64,000 nt of DNA from Pithys albifrons albifrons. Taxonomy: Eukaryota > Chordata > Aves > Passeriformes > Thamnophilidae. Each line of letters begins with the position of its first letter. Position 1 is the first letter of the stretch. The notes beneath the pieces are model-generated. The model was not told the DNA's origin, ran no database searches, and saw only the letters and a program-made list of their open reading frames with translations. Below are positions 1 to 10,200 of the stretch, one piece after another. Where the stretch lies: positions 73,951,463-74,015,462 of the forward strand of contig NC_092497.1 in assembly GCF_047495875.1 (NCBI RefSeq), written 5' to 3'. The position numbers and the translations under genes were made by a program.

Positions 1-847
1 GGAAGTGCGGAAGGAAGGAAGGAAGGAAGGAAGGAAGGAAGGAAGGAAGGAAGGAAGGAAGGAAGGAAGGAAGGAAGGAAGGAAGGAAGGAAGGAAGGAA
101 GGAAGGAAGTGCGGAAGGAAGTGCGGAAGGAAGTGCGGAAGGAAGGAAGTGCGGAAGGACGGAAGTGCGGAAGGAAGTGCGGAAGGAAGTGCGGAAGGAA
201 GTGCGGAAGGAAATGCGGAAGTGCGGAAGGAAGGAAGGAAGGAAGGAAGTGCGGAAGGAAGGAAGGAAGGAAGTGCGGAAGGAAGTGCGGAAGGAAGGAA
301 GGAAGGAAGGAAGGAAGGAAGGAAGGAAGGAAGGAAGGAAGGAAGGAAGGAAGGAAGGAAGGAAGGAAGGAAGTGCGGAAGTGCGGAAGTGCGGAAGTGC
401 GGAAGGAAGTGCGGAAGGAAGTGCGGAAGGAAGTGCGGAAGGAAGGAAGGAAGTGCGGAAGGAAGGAAGTGCGGAAGGAAGGAAGTGCGGAAGGAAGAAA
501 GTGCGGAAGGAAGTGTGGAAGGAAGTGCGGAAGGAAGTGCGGAAGGAAGTGCGGAAGGAAGGAAGGAAGGAAGGAAGGAAGTGCGGAAGGAAGTGCGGAA
601 GTGCGGAAGTGCGGAAGTGCGGAAGTGCGGAAGTGCGGAAGTGCGGAAGTGCGGAAGTGCGGAAGTGCGGAAGTGCGGAAGTGCGGAAGTGCGGAAGTGC
701 GGAAGTGCGGAAGTGCGGAAGTGCGGAAGTGCGGAAGGAAGGAAGGAAGGAAGGAAGGAAGGAAGGAAGGAAGGAAGGAAGGAAGGAAGGAAGGAAGGAA
801 GGAAGGAAGGAAGGAAGGAAGGAAGGAAGGAAGGAAGGAAGGAAGGA
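1..847. repeat. Compound GGAA / GGAAGTGC tandem array
   Basis: The first 847 bases are almost entirely GGAA tetramers mixed with the octamer GGAAGTGC. Long pure GGAA runs lie at about 14-107, 290-372 and 737-846. A pure octamer block of about 18 units lies at about 592-738. A few units are variants (GGAC near 158, GGAAAT near 210, GTGTGG near 513). The array is cut by the window start, so its full length is unknown. Open frames across it translate to low-complexity RKEG/SAEG repeats and are not genes. Confidence 0.97.
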
Positions 848-3442
848 TTAGGTCAAAACGATGTCTCCTCCTTTATCTCTTCTCCTACTTCTTCATTACT
901 TCTAGCATGTAGTTTAGATAGCCTTTGCACCCTAACCTGGAAGTTTACATTAGAATTGGTCCAAGGTAACTTATGCAGTCTCTACATGGCTACCTTTCAG
1001 AGAAGTCTTGAAGTTACTAAAATTAAACTATGGGTTTCACAGTGGGTTTTTGAATACACAGTGAGTGTCTACCTACTAGGGATATAACTAGGAAGTAAAA
1101 TCAGGCAAAACTTGGCATGAAGACAGTATCAAATACTGCTGTGGTCATTGGTATCAATCTGCTTTAGATTTTTGTTGGTAACTGGATGATCACTATGTAA
1201 AACATAAACATTTATGATCTGAAGAAAAGCAGTGTCCTACAGTGTCAGAAAGTAGACATACACTGGCTTAATGGCAAGAATAGTTTCTCTAGTCACCCAA
1301 TACTGCACAGGGAGAAAGTGGGCTTAGGTAAAAGATTCCATTCTGAACCTGCAGCTGCCCATTCTATGGGAGATTTCAGTCTGTTGAGGTAATGCTGTAG
1401 AAAGTGACTGCATTTAATGGACTTCAACTGAAACTTCCTACCCTGGTGTAACCTGTAACTGAGCAGGTTACAGAGGAAGGTGTAACTGAGTTGAAGGCTT
1501 CACAGAAAAGAATTTGAAAAACAATTCAGGAAAGTGAAACAAAGAAAATGCAGAGATTTCTCCACATATATATCTGAAAGGATTCCTAAGCAAAAAGGCA
1601 CAGATGTGTGAGATGACTCTGGAAAAGCAACTGGAAATTCCCCATGGCCTCAGCATAAATCCCTTTAATTCAGAGGTCAGCATTTAGTTTTTGCAGTTAA
1701 GGAAGATTTTCCATTGGCTACTCAGTGTGCTTCTATTTCTACAGCAGCTTTTGTCCTGATGATGAGAGAGCTCTGTGAGATGAAATATAAGCCACATTTA
1801 CAAGTAAGTGTCTCACACTAGCCTCTGATGCCTAATCTCTTTTATTGAACCTACTAGCTGGTTTCTAGACCATTGATTTTCCTTGCTGTCAGTTTGTGGC
1901 CTTGACTCTTTAATGTTTATTTAGACTGGTCTCCATAAATTACTTCTGGTGCTGAGGGTGAGGAAGGACGCAGGAGGTCAGGAGTGCATGTGTATACCTG
2001 TCCGTATATATAAATCGCAGCTTTTGTTCTTTGGTGTTGTTTGTGAAGACTGATGGGTGAATAAAAAGGATGCATTCTACTAAAACATGAAAAAATTACT
2101 ACTAACTCATTCCCCTCTGTCTGCAAGTTTTTGCAGCTGAGTTTTTCAGTTTTCTGTATTTTAACAACACATCTTATTTTCTACTCAAACATATAACATT
2201 TCTTTTTGTTAGGTGATGCAAAGAGAGGAATTTTTGTTTGCCAGCACAGATGTGATTTTCAAGAAGGAAGGTGTGTTTATATTCTACTGATGAGTTTTTA
2301 GTGTTAGGAGAATTGTTATTTCTTGCCTCTTTTTAATGTCAGTCTTTGTAGTGAATAGTAGGACTCAGAGATGCTGGACTTAATGGGACTTGTACAAGCA
2401 AGAAAGCACCACTTTTTTTCCTGTCAATATCCAAACCCCTAGCTCTTTAAAGAAGGATCATTGCCCTTTCTGAGCAGAAATGGTAGTCTTGTTCCTGCAA
2501 TAGGACAAGTCTTCTTCTCTGGTAATGTCACTGGCAAAGCCAGGAAAATGAGAAATTGTTAAGTGAAAAAGTCTATGCTGTACACCAAAAATTCAGAAGC
2601 ACATCCAGAAAATTAAAAAGAAATAGCCATTGAGTTTACTTAACAATGAGCTGCTAGAAGGCTATAGTTTTAAATCAATTTAAACTGTTTTGCAACAGTG
2701 AAGAGGTTTTTACCCTGTGCAGCAGTAAACATCATAGTCAGTACAAGTTAACAAGTGGTTCTCCTGAGGCTAGGAATAGAGTAATCAATAGATTGCAGTT
2801 TGGGCTGCTGTTCTCTCTGCTGATACAGAAACACTGTGCACAGATGTGATGCTCAAAATAAATCTAAAGAGGAAAGAGAAGCTGTTCCAAGATAAGTAAA
2901 GACTGAGCTAAATATCTTAATCACTTTTTTACCCATTCGACCTCTGTTGGTTTGTCTGGGCATTCACTAGTCTAAACATAAACAAGTTCAGTTTGTTATA
3001 AAAGGGAGATGTAGCAACACTGTCAGAATAAATATTTGGGTTAATATTCCACTTTCACCTCTCCTATTTTGCAAAGCTCAGTGTAGCCTTTAACATGCTT
3101 TATAAAAACATTAAAGATATGTTACAAATGACCAACATCCAGGAGAAAGTTTCACATTCAGTTCCATATTCAGATTGCAATTTCAGTATTTTTCAGAATT
3201 GGTAGCCTCCTTGAGAATGGAAGATCATTTCTCTGAGAAGTTTTTAAGTACCCTGAAACCATCCTTTAACTGAGGTTAATTTACATTGATGCCATCAGAG
3301 ACTGCAGAAAACTGGACTCCAAGCCAAGTTAGTGTGGGATAAGATAGAAAGGTAGATTCTTTAATGTCTAGGCTCAGGGCTTGCCTTCAGCAATACATGA
3401 TGGTGCACACCTTCAAAATCTGATTTCCATGGGTTTTATCAT
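848..3442. other. Intergenic, no feature recognised
   Basis: AT-rich, apparently single-copy sequence between the GGAA array and a CR1 copy. Open frames here are short and have no recognisable domain or splice context. I see no RNA gene and no repeat with recognisable ends. Confidence 0.6.
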
Positions 3443-4497
3443 AGAAGCATAGAATTGTAGAAACATAGAATTGATTGGGTTGGAAAAGACCTCCAAGATC
3501 TTCAAGTCTAACCCTTGGTCCAACTCCAGTCCATTTACTAGATCATGGCACTCAGCGCCACATCCAATCTCAGTTTAAAAACCTCCAGGGATGGTGAATC
3601 CACAACCCCTCTGGGCAGGGCATTCCAATGCCTGATTACTCTCTCTGGAAAGAATTATTTTCTGATATCTAACTTAAATTTCCCCTGACAGAGCTTGAGC
3701 CCATGCCCGCTTGTCCTATTGCTGAGTGCCTGGGAGAAGAGACCAACCCCGACCTGGCTAGAACTTCCCTTCAGGTAGTTCTAGACAGTGATGAGGTCAC
3801 CTCTGAGCCTCCTCTTCTCCAGGCTAAACAACCCCAGCTCCCTCAGCCTCTCCCCATAGGGCTTATGCTCCAGTTCCTTCACCAGCCTTGTTGCTCTTCT
3901 CTGGACCCACTCCAGTACCTCAGTCTCTTTCCTGAACTGAGGGGCCCAGAACTGAACACAATACTCAAGGTGTGGCCTCACCAACGCAGAGTACAGGGGA
4001 AGGATCACTGCCCTGGTCCTGCTGGTTACATTATTTTTGATACAGGCCAGGATCCCATTCGCCTTCTTGGCCACCTGGGCACACTGTTGACTCATGTTGA
4101 GCTTCCTGTCAATTAGTACTCCAAGGTCCTTTTCTGCCTGGCTGCTCTCCAGCCACTCTGTGCCCAGCCTGTAGCGCTGCAGGGGGTTGTTGTGGCCAAA
4201 GTGCAGGACCCAGCACTTGGCCTTATTGAACTTCATCCCGTTGGAATCAGCTCATCTCTCAAGTCTATCCAGATCCCTCTGCAGAGCCCTCCTGCCTTCC
4301 AGCAGATTGACACTCCCTCCCAACTTGGTGTCATCAGCAAATTTGCCGATGATGGAGTCAATCCCCTCATCTAAATCATCAATGAAGATGTTAAACAGGA
4401 CTGGACCCAACACAGACCCCTGGGGAACACCACTAGTGACCGGCCGCCAGCTGGATGCAGCTCCATTCACCAGCACTTTCTGGTGTCCATCCAATCC
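3443..4497 (-). mobile_element. CR1 LINE, 5'-truncated, minus strand
   Basis: This is a Chicken Repeat 1 non-LTR retrotransposon in reverse orientation. Its 3' end is at about 3443, where the plus strand shows repeated catagaa-type octamers followed by the conserved attgattgggttggaaaag block. The minus-strand reading gives the C-terminal half of CR1 ORF2: a [10 protein letters not shown] segment, the catalytic FADD box with TKLGG, then the conserved thumb and C-terminal region to the usual end. The frame is broken near 4250, so two open pieces cover it (4494-4252 and 4236-3781). The copy is truncated at about 4497, inside the RT domain, which is normal for CR1. It cannot be autonomous. The exact subfamily is not assigned. 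Confidence 0.95.
3781..4494 (-). pseudogene. CR1 ORF2 fragment (RT palm to C terminus)
   Basis: Broken coding remnant of CR1 reverse transcriptase inside the copy above. On the minus strand the order is: an N-terminal [19 protein letters not shown] segment, a FIDDLDEG segment, FADDTKLGG (the palm catalytic aspartates), then the MKFNKAKC and [10 protein letters not shown] segments and the [11 protein letters not shown]-terminal block. One frame change separates the two halves. The endonuclease domain and the RT fingers are absent through 5' truncation. It would not give a working enzyme. Confidence 0.92.
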
Positions 4498-6820
4498 CTA
4501 GTTCTCACATCTCTTCGGTCCAGCCCCATTCCACTCCCAGCACACTCCATCAGGATTTGAGTCTAGGGGACAGTGGGACCCCTTCTTCATTGTCATTCTC
4601 TTCTTCGTAGCACACAGGAATACTTGGAGGTCTTCCAGTGTTCTGACTTTGAGATTATTGGCTGATGTTTATGTCTCATAGCACAGGCCTTTAGGTATTA
4701 TTCAGCCTTCTAACTTGAATGTTAGGTATTGATATGGGATAGGGCTTAGAATACATAAATATTGAACTTAAGTTGTTAGAAATATTAACACACTAACTCT
4801 GCATTTTATTATAGTTTTAAGTACTTCTAAAATCTATAAAAATGAAAAAATGAAAAAAAACCCCTGAGGTATCAACATGCATGGCCCTAAAGCATTTAAT
4901 CCAGAAAGCTTCATTATTTTCTACATATCTTCAAATATTAAAGCTTTGCATTTCATAATATATATTGTATTGGTAGATAATGTTCTGATTCTAGGCAATA
5001 TAAAGTTACAGAGAAAGGGAAATGTTTCCATTGTGTGCCTGATAGTCTCCTAAATGGAAATGTAGTCCAACTTTAAAATTAACAACACAGAAAGAAAGAA
5101 AAATACATTAAGATATCAGGGAGCAGTCCTAAGATTATCATGTGTGTTCTTCAAAGAAAGAAATCAGTAAAGTCAATAGGGAAGAACATTAAAGAATCAT
5201 ATGAATAATTCTTATGAAATATTTGTAAGTTGGCATATTTACTATAGTTATATGATAATGAACACTGCTACAATTTGATTTGTAACCAATCAGCTGTAAA
5301 CAATCATATCTCTATTTCAAATAATAAGAATTTCAAAACTGTTAATGGATTTACTAGTAATTTTTAATAGTCTTCAACATAACAAATTTAAAAACTAACC
5401 AGTTTTTATAATATAGCATAGCCAGTGTGATTCATTATATGAAATTAAAATGACACCCATTAAATTAATTAGCAAAATTCTTGCTGAATTTATTGGGCCT
5501 CTGCCCATAAAAATACTAGAAACTGGACAAAAGGTGAATGAATCGAGTGTCCTAGTTGTTCCACAAGAATGAGTACAGTAAAAATAACTGTTTGCATAGC
5601 CTATTTAACCTTCTGACTGGAAACAGAACAAGACTACAAACTTTATTCTGTAAGGAAGTAGTGTTTAGGTACATTTTCCTTCAGCCCAAGTAAAACAAGT
5701 AACTTCCTCACTACAGATCTTTCTAGTGACACAACATATTTTCATACAGCTGAGTTTAGCAATGCACAATACCTCATTAATTTTAACAGTTTGAAATATG
5801 TCCCTGTGAAGATTTTCAGGTTGTGGGTTTTTCTGTTTGGGTGTTTATTTGTTTGTTTGTGGGTTTTTTTAAAATGTGAAATAGGAAAGAAGGTTGGTAA
5901 CATTTATTTTTTCTCTGGAAAAGCAAAGCACAAAATGTTTTCCCTTCACTTTTTTCCATCTGATGTCAGGAGATTATGTTAGAGTTTTCCTTTTTTTAAT
6001 TCATGACTGACATTTAAATGAGCTTTGGAGATGGTAAGGAATAATAATTCATTCATGGCTATAGATATACAAGATATATTTAATTAGGAGAAAACCTAAG
6101 CTAATAGAAGACTAAATCTTGCTAAATTTGCTTACATTGACCAAACCATTCCAATTAAACTTCAGCCAGCTGGTCACTTCTATTTCTTGTTCAGTCTGTT
6201 TGAATGATTTTTTAGAGTTTTTTAGTTGGTTGGGGTTTGCTTGCTTGTTTGATTGACTTTTTTAATGCCAGTACCAAACAAAACCTTTTGTGTGAAAATT
6301 AATCAAAAATTGAATGTCAAGGGCTCTACTAGGCAGGGGATGAAGCCAAAATGACTTAGAAAAATTTTATGCCAGGTCTGTAACTTCAAGGCAGTAACCC
6401 ATTAGGAACACAATGGAAGGTAGCAGCCCTACCTGTTAACTAGATTGTAGAATATTAGGCAAACAATCCTTGCTTATTCCCAGATTAGGTCATTTGTCTT
6501 CTATTAATAACATCAGAGAGGAGTGAGGTCAAAGAAGGAGATGGCAAAAAGCTGGCACTGCTATTCCAATGTGCATCCTGCAGGTCACTGGTACTATCTT
6601 TCCTCTGTATCCTGCAGCACATTTTTCTCAAATGTGATTTCTGTTTTCTCATTCAGCCCAAAAGAGCTCAGCTGTCTTACTCAAATGAGTTTTAATTTTA
6701 CAGAATTTTTCTGCCTTGGCTGTTTTGTAGGAAAAATCCTGGTTAGTAAGACAAACTGAGATAAACCGTGTCTGAGTTCCAGATCCCTATGCAGTTTAGG
6801 GAGCCCCAAGAACTGGACAG
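4498..6820. other. Intergenic, AT-rich; T/G-rich patches
   Basis: No gene or dispersed repeat was recognised. At 5816-5873 and 6215-6262 there are T/G-rich patches (gtttatttgtttgtttgtgg and ggttggggtttgc types). Otherwise this is ordinary AT-rich single-copy-looking DNA. Confidence 0.6.
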
Positions 6821-6996
6821 AGTACATAAGTGAATAGTTCCTCCTTTCCATATGTGGAGATGGAAGAAGAACAAAAAAGGAAACAAAAGAGACATTAAAG
6901 CAAACATTAAAGTACATAAGTGAATAGTTCCTCCTTTCCATATGTGGAGATGGAAGAAGAACAAAAAAGGAAACAAAAGAGACATTAAAGCAAACA
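6821..6996. repeat. 90-bp tandem duplication (two copies)
   Basis: The 90-bp unit starting agtacataagtgaatagttc at 6821 is repeated at 6911. The first 86 bases of the two copies are identical; they differ only where the second copy runs on into caaaca repeats. Perfect identity suggests a recent duplication or an assembly artefact. The minus-strand open frame across it is simply this repeat read twice. Confidence 0.97.
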
Positions 6997-7234
6997 AACA
7001 AATAAAAACAAAACAAAAAAATCCCACACTGACCGATAATTGCAAATCCAATTTCTGTAACTATGGAGGAAGTTGATTTGTTGCAGTCTGTTTCCATCAA
7101 TGAGCAGACACAGGAAAGATGAATGTGTGGTCTTGGAGAAGAAATCCACTTTTCCACTCAATTCTGTGAAAGGTATAAGGCAGCAAGATTTCAGACTTAT
7201 TAGTTCTGACCGTTTTGGTATTTTAAATGCATGT

Positions 7235-7245
7235 AATTACAAATA
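7235..7245. repeat. Left 11-bp target site duplication of SINE copy 1
   Basis: aattacaaata at 7235-7245 is repeated exactly at 7607-7617 and flanks the SINE on both sides. Confidence 0.85.
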
Positions 7246-7606
7246 TAGGGCAGTCCTATGTGTAAAGGAGAGCACTCTGGACTCTGAATCTCCAGGACCT
7301 GAGTTCGAGTTTCAGTGAGAACCATCCACAGGGCAGTTCAATGTCTCCCTGCCATCCCAACCCATCAGATCTCGGATACTGAGCAGGGTCAGCCCCAGTT
7401 AGTACTGGGTGCTGTAGATAGTCCTGAGGACTTCACTGTCACTGTCCAAGCTTGCTCTGCCATGGCAAATGGACCTTAGGACTTAAACGGTGGGGCCAGT
7501 TCTGTGCATGCTGTGCCTCATCTATAAGGGTCGCTGCACAGCTGGAAGGGCACACCCACATGGGGAGAGCCCTTCCCAAATCTTCATTCATGAAGTTTGG
7601 CAATAC
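7246..7606 (+). mobile_element. SINE copy 1: tRNA-Gln head + 5S piece + LINE-derived body
   Basis: A full-length short interspersed element. The head (about 7251-7320) aligns with tRNA-Gln: agcactctggactctgaatc spans the anticodon stem with CTG at 7283-7285, and a B-box-like gagttcgagtt lies at 7301-7311. Next comes a 5S-rRNA-like part (about 7366-7418: cagatctcggatactgagca, then gttagtactgggtgctgtag) that lacks the 5S box C. From about 7424 the body matches the 5' leader of the LINE at 8664, and the last 45 bases or so match that LINE's 3' end. Exact 11-bp duplications flank it. Any transcription would be by Pol III. It encodes no protein; short open frames on either strand here are chance. 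Confidence 0.9.
7301..7311 (+). promoter_or_regulatory. Pol III B box of SINE copy 1
   Basis: gagttcgagtt matches the GGTTCGANTCC B-box consensus with some decay. It lies where the T-arm of the tRNA-Gln-like head should be. The A box upstream (about 7256-7273) is visible but degenerate. Confidence 0.65.
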
Positions 7607-7617
7607 AATTACAAATA
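7607..7617. repeat. Right 11-bp target site duplication of SINE copy 1
   Basis: Exact copy of 7235-7245, directly after the SINE 3' tail. Confidence 0.85.
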
Positions 7618-8652
7618 CAAAGAAGAGTTGGATGAAAAATCTTAGCCAAATAACCAAAGCTTTGATGCTTGCAGTCTAAAAATGGGACTATTCTGAAGAT
7701 GAGTACTTCTTAAATTAGGCATCTTGCACTATAATCAATTAAACTGTTGCACTAAGCAATAGAAATCATGGTTGGTTTTTGGGGTTTTTTTAATTATTAT
7801 TTATTTTGGAAAAGGATAAGTCTCTAATTTGGTATTGTTACAGTCATCCCACTCTGCTGTACAAAAAAGGATGCAGTGGAAGGATTAATCTTTCCAAGTC
7901 ACCATTTAGTTAAATGATGAAAAAGAAAAATTTGGATTATGAATAAGAGGATTTTCCAAAAGGTCAGTTACGTCAGTTTTGTTAGTTGCAGAAAAATGTT
8001 CTCTTTTTCCTAAATTTTGAAAAATTAGAATTGGAAAGCACTGAATAGAGAGAAATTATTATGAATTATTCTGTGGTTCTTGTTTTAATTCCAACAGTAT
8101 ATACTATCACAGGAGTTTTATTCTTGTTCAAAAACTTACAAATATATTGTAGAACAAATATATAAAGGGATCCTGGCAGACACTATATAATTACCACAAG
8201 AGGCTCTAATCTCTTCCACATTGCAATTGGTTCATCAATGGCCATGTGTTTTGGAGAACAGTGTTATCTGGTACTTCGTCAATGCTCAGTAGAAGAGAGA
8301 GAAATTGTGTCATATGATGATAAGCAGACCTTTCCTTATTTCAACAGGAATACCAGGAATGCCAGCTAACAACTGAAATCATCGAATAACTGAATTTCCA
8401 GGGCTCTTCAGAGAGTCTAAGAGAGTATTTGAGGTTTCTATCCTAGAGACCACTATTACTTTTTAGTGCACTGAATTTTACATAAGTGATGCAAAAACTG
8501 GATTAAGCACAGCTTTGTTAATTTGTCTGAGGTCTGAGAAGAAATTCATGTCAAAACTGAAATTCAAGTCTGTTGAGTCCAAGCCCTGTGTCCTAAGATG
8601 TAAATTATCATTCTTTCCAATACTTAAACTCTCAGCTCTTATATACTCAAAT
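7618..8652. other. Intergenic, no feature recognised
   Basis: AT-rich sequence between SINE copy 1 and LINE copy 1, with one T/G patch at 7771-7793. Nothing else was recognised. Confidence 0.6.
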
Positions 8653-8947
8653 ACAAAACCCAACTTCTCTGGGGACACCCCCTTGTCGCGGGGGAGAAGC
8701 TTGCGTGCCCTCATGAGGTTGAGAGCTATGCTGGAGGTGGTTTGTGCAGCCGGTAGGGTCTCCCATGCCACACAGGTCTCAGCTGAAGGGTCAGACAAAG
8801 TGTGTCCATGGGCAGGATGGGCTCGCCAGCCGTCTGGCAACCATCCTAGGAGAAGGACAACTCCAACCCCAAACCCGGGCAGATGGAGCTTGTTTAACCC
8901 TGTAAGGCCATCCATCTAAGAGAAGGATACTCTAACCAAACCTATGT

Positions 8948-9085
8948 CCTGAGGTATTCGCTGTCACCGTCCAAGCTCGCTAGGCCGTGGCAGATGAACC
9001 TTAGGAGTAAAGTTCTGTGCACGCTGTGCCTCACCTAAAAAATCCATTGTGCAGGCTTGAAGGGTTCACCCACATTGCAAAGCCC
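8948..9085 (+). other. LINE leader segment shared with the SINE body
   Basis: From tcctgaggtattcgctgtca to about the cacccacattg block, this stretch is collinear with the SINE body. Shared landmarks are gtcaccgtccaagctcgct, ggcagatgaacctt, the agttctgtgcacgctgtgcc block, and cacctaaaa followed by the aggcttgaaggg block. Copy 2 has the same segment at 47321-47457 and keeps the ggggccagttctgcgcatgc spelling of the SINE. Confidence 0.85.
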
Positions 9086-9410
9086 TGTAGCGACAGGTGA
9101 GGGTCAAAAATGGCAGATGATAGGAAGCAGCTGGAAGCCGCAGACCCAACCCTGCATGCAGGTGGTTCAGGATATTGGTCATTAGAGACTTGACCCCGGA
9201 GATGACAGTCTCTTGTGGCAGCATCCTGAATGACCAAGCAGCCTTTTCTAGGGACAGCACTGCTTGCTCCACATGGAGAGGGGCCTGGCAAAGGTGGCCT
9301 AAACAAAGCTCAACTCCACACCCGGTTGAATAACCGCGGCCAACTGGCATCTTCCATTCGGTCAAACAAAAACAAAGAGATTTCAAAGGCATACACCTGC
9401 CTCCAAAGGT

Positions 9411-10200
9411 GTGCTCAAACTAACACTCGCATGTTGGAACATCAGAACCATGCTTGATACTGGGGATAGTGGACATCCTGAGCGTCGTTCTGCTCTAATT
9501 GCCCACGAACTGTCACAGCTCAACATTGACATTGCTGCTCTCAGTGAAGTTCGTCTTCATGAGGAAGGCAGCCTTAAAGAACATGGTGCTGGCTACACAC
9601 TCTACTGGTCAGGCAAACCCAAAACCGAAAGACACCTTTCAGAAGTTGGCTTCATGATTAAAAACTCCATTGCCTCCAAACTTGAAAATCTGCCGACAGG
9701 TCATTCCGATCGCATTATGTCCTTACGCCTCCCTCTATACAACAAGCAACATGTTGATCTTTTTAGCCCCAACTCTCCAAGCTGACCCAGTGGAAAAAGA
9801 CAAATTCTATACAGACCTGCGCCACCTCACCCAAAATGTTCCTGCAGATGATAAGATCATAATCCTTGGTGACTTCAACGCCAGAGTAGGTAAGAATTCT
9901 GAAGCCTGAAAAGGAGTCCTGGGCAAGCATGGTGTTGGAAACTGCAACGACAACGGACGCCTCCTGCTAGAGTTTTGTGCAGAACAACAGCTCACCATCA
10001 CCAACACTGCCTTTCAACAGAAAGACAGCCTGAAGACAACCTGAATGCATCCTTGATCCAAGCACTGGCACCTCATTGACTATATCTTAGTACAACAGAG
10101 AAATGTCAGTGATGTCCGTCATACTCGAGTGATGCCGAGTGCAGAATGTCAAACAGACCACGGCCTTGTGCATTGCAAACTTAACCTCCACTTCAAGCCC
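9411..10200 (+). pseudogene. LINE copy 1 ORF2: AP endonuclease domain, broken
   Basis: Encodes the apurinic-like endonuclease that nicks target DNA for target-primed reverse transcription. Visible family motifs are LACWNIRTM (catalytic Asn), AALSEVRLHEEG (catalytic Glu), HSDRIMSLRLPL, GDFNARVG at about 9868-9891, and TDHGLVHCKL with the catalytic Asp-His at about 10153-10182. Breaks: an 8-nt loss near 9766 relative to copy 2 changes frame; TGA at 9907-9909 and TGA at 10042-10044 replace codons that are tryptophan in copy 2. The start is unusual: no ATG precedes the CWNIRT motif back to a TGA at 9327, so translation may couple to the upstream overlapping ORF1. ORF1 itself is degraded in this copy, with an in-frame TGA near 9190. 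Confidence 0.88.

Noticed and set aside
1..847. CRISPR-like regular repeat
   Set aside because: Direct tandem tetramers and octamers without spacers, in a vertebrate genome.
5..1087. Long open frames (up to 360 codons) at the window start
   Set aside because: They are translations of the GGAA/GGAAGTGC array in all three forward frames; no non-repeat coding signal.
6681..7157. 158-codon minus-strand frame with repeated segments
   Set aside because: It is the 90-bp tandem duplication read twice; no family resemblance.
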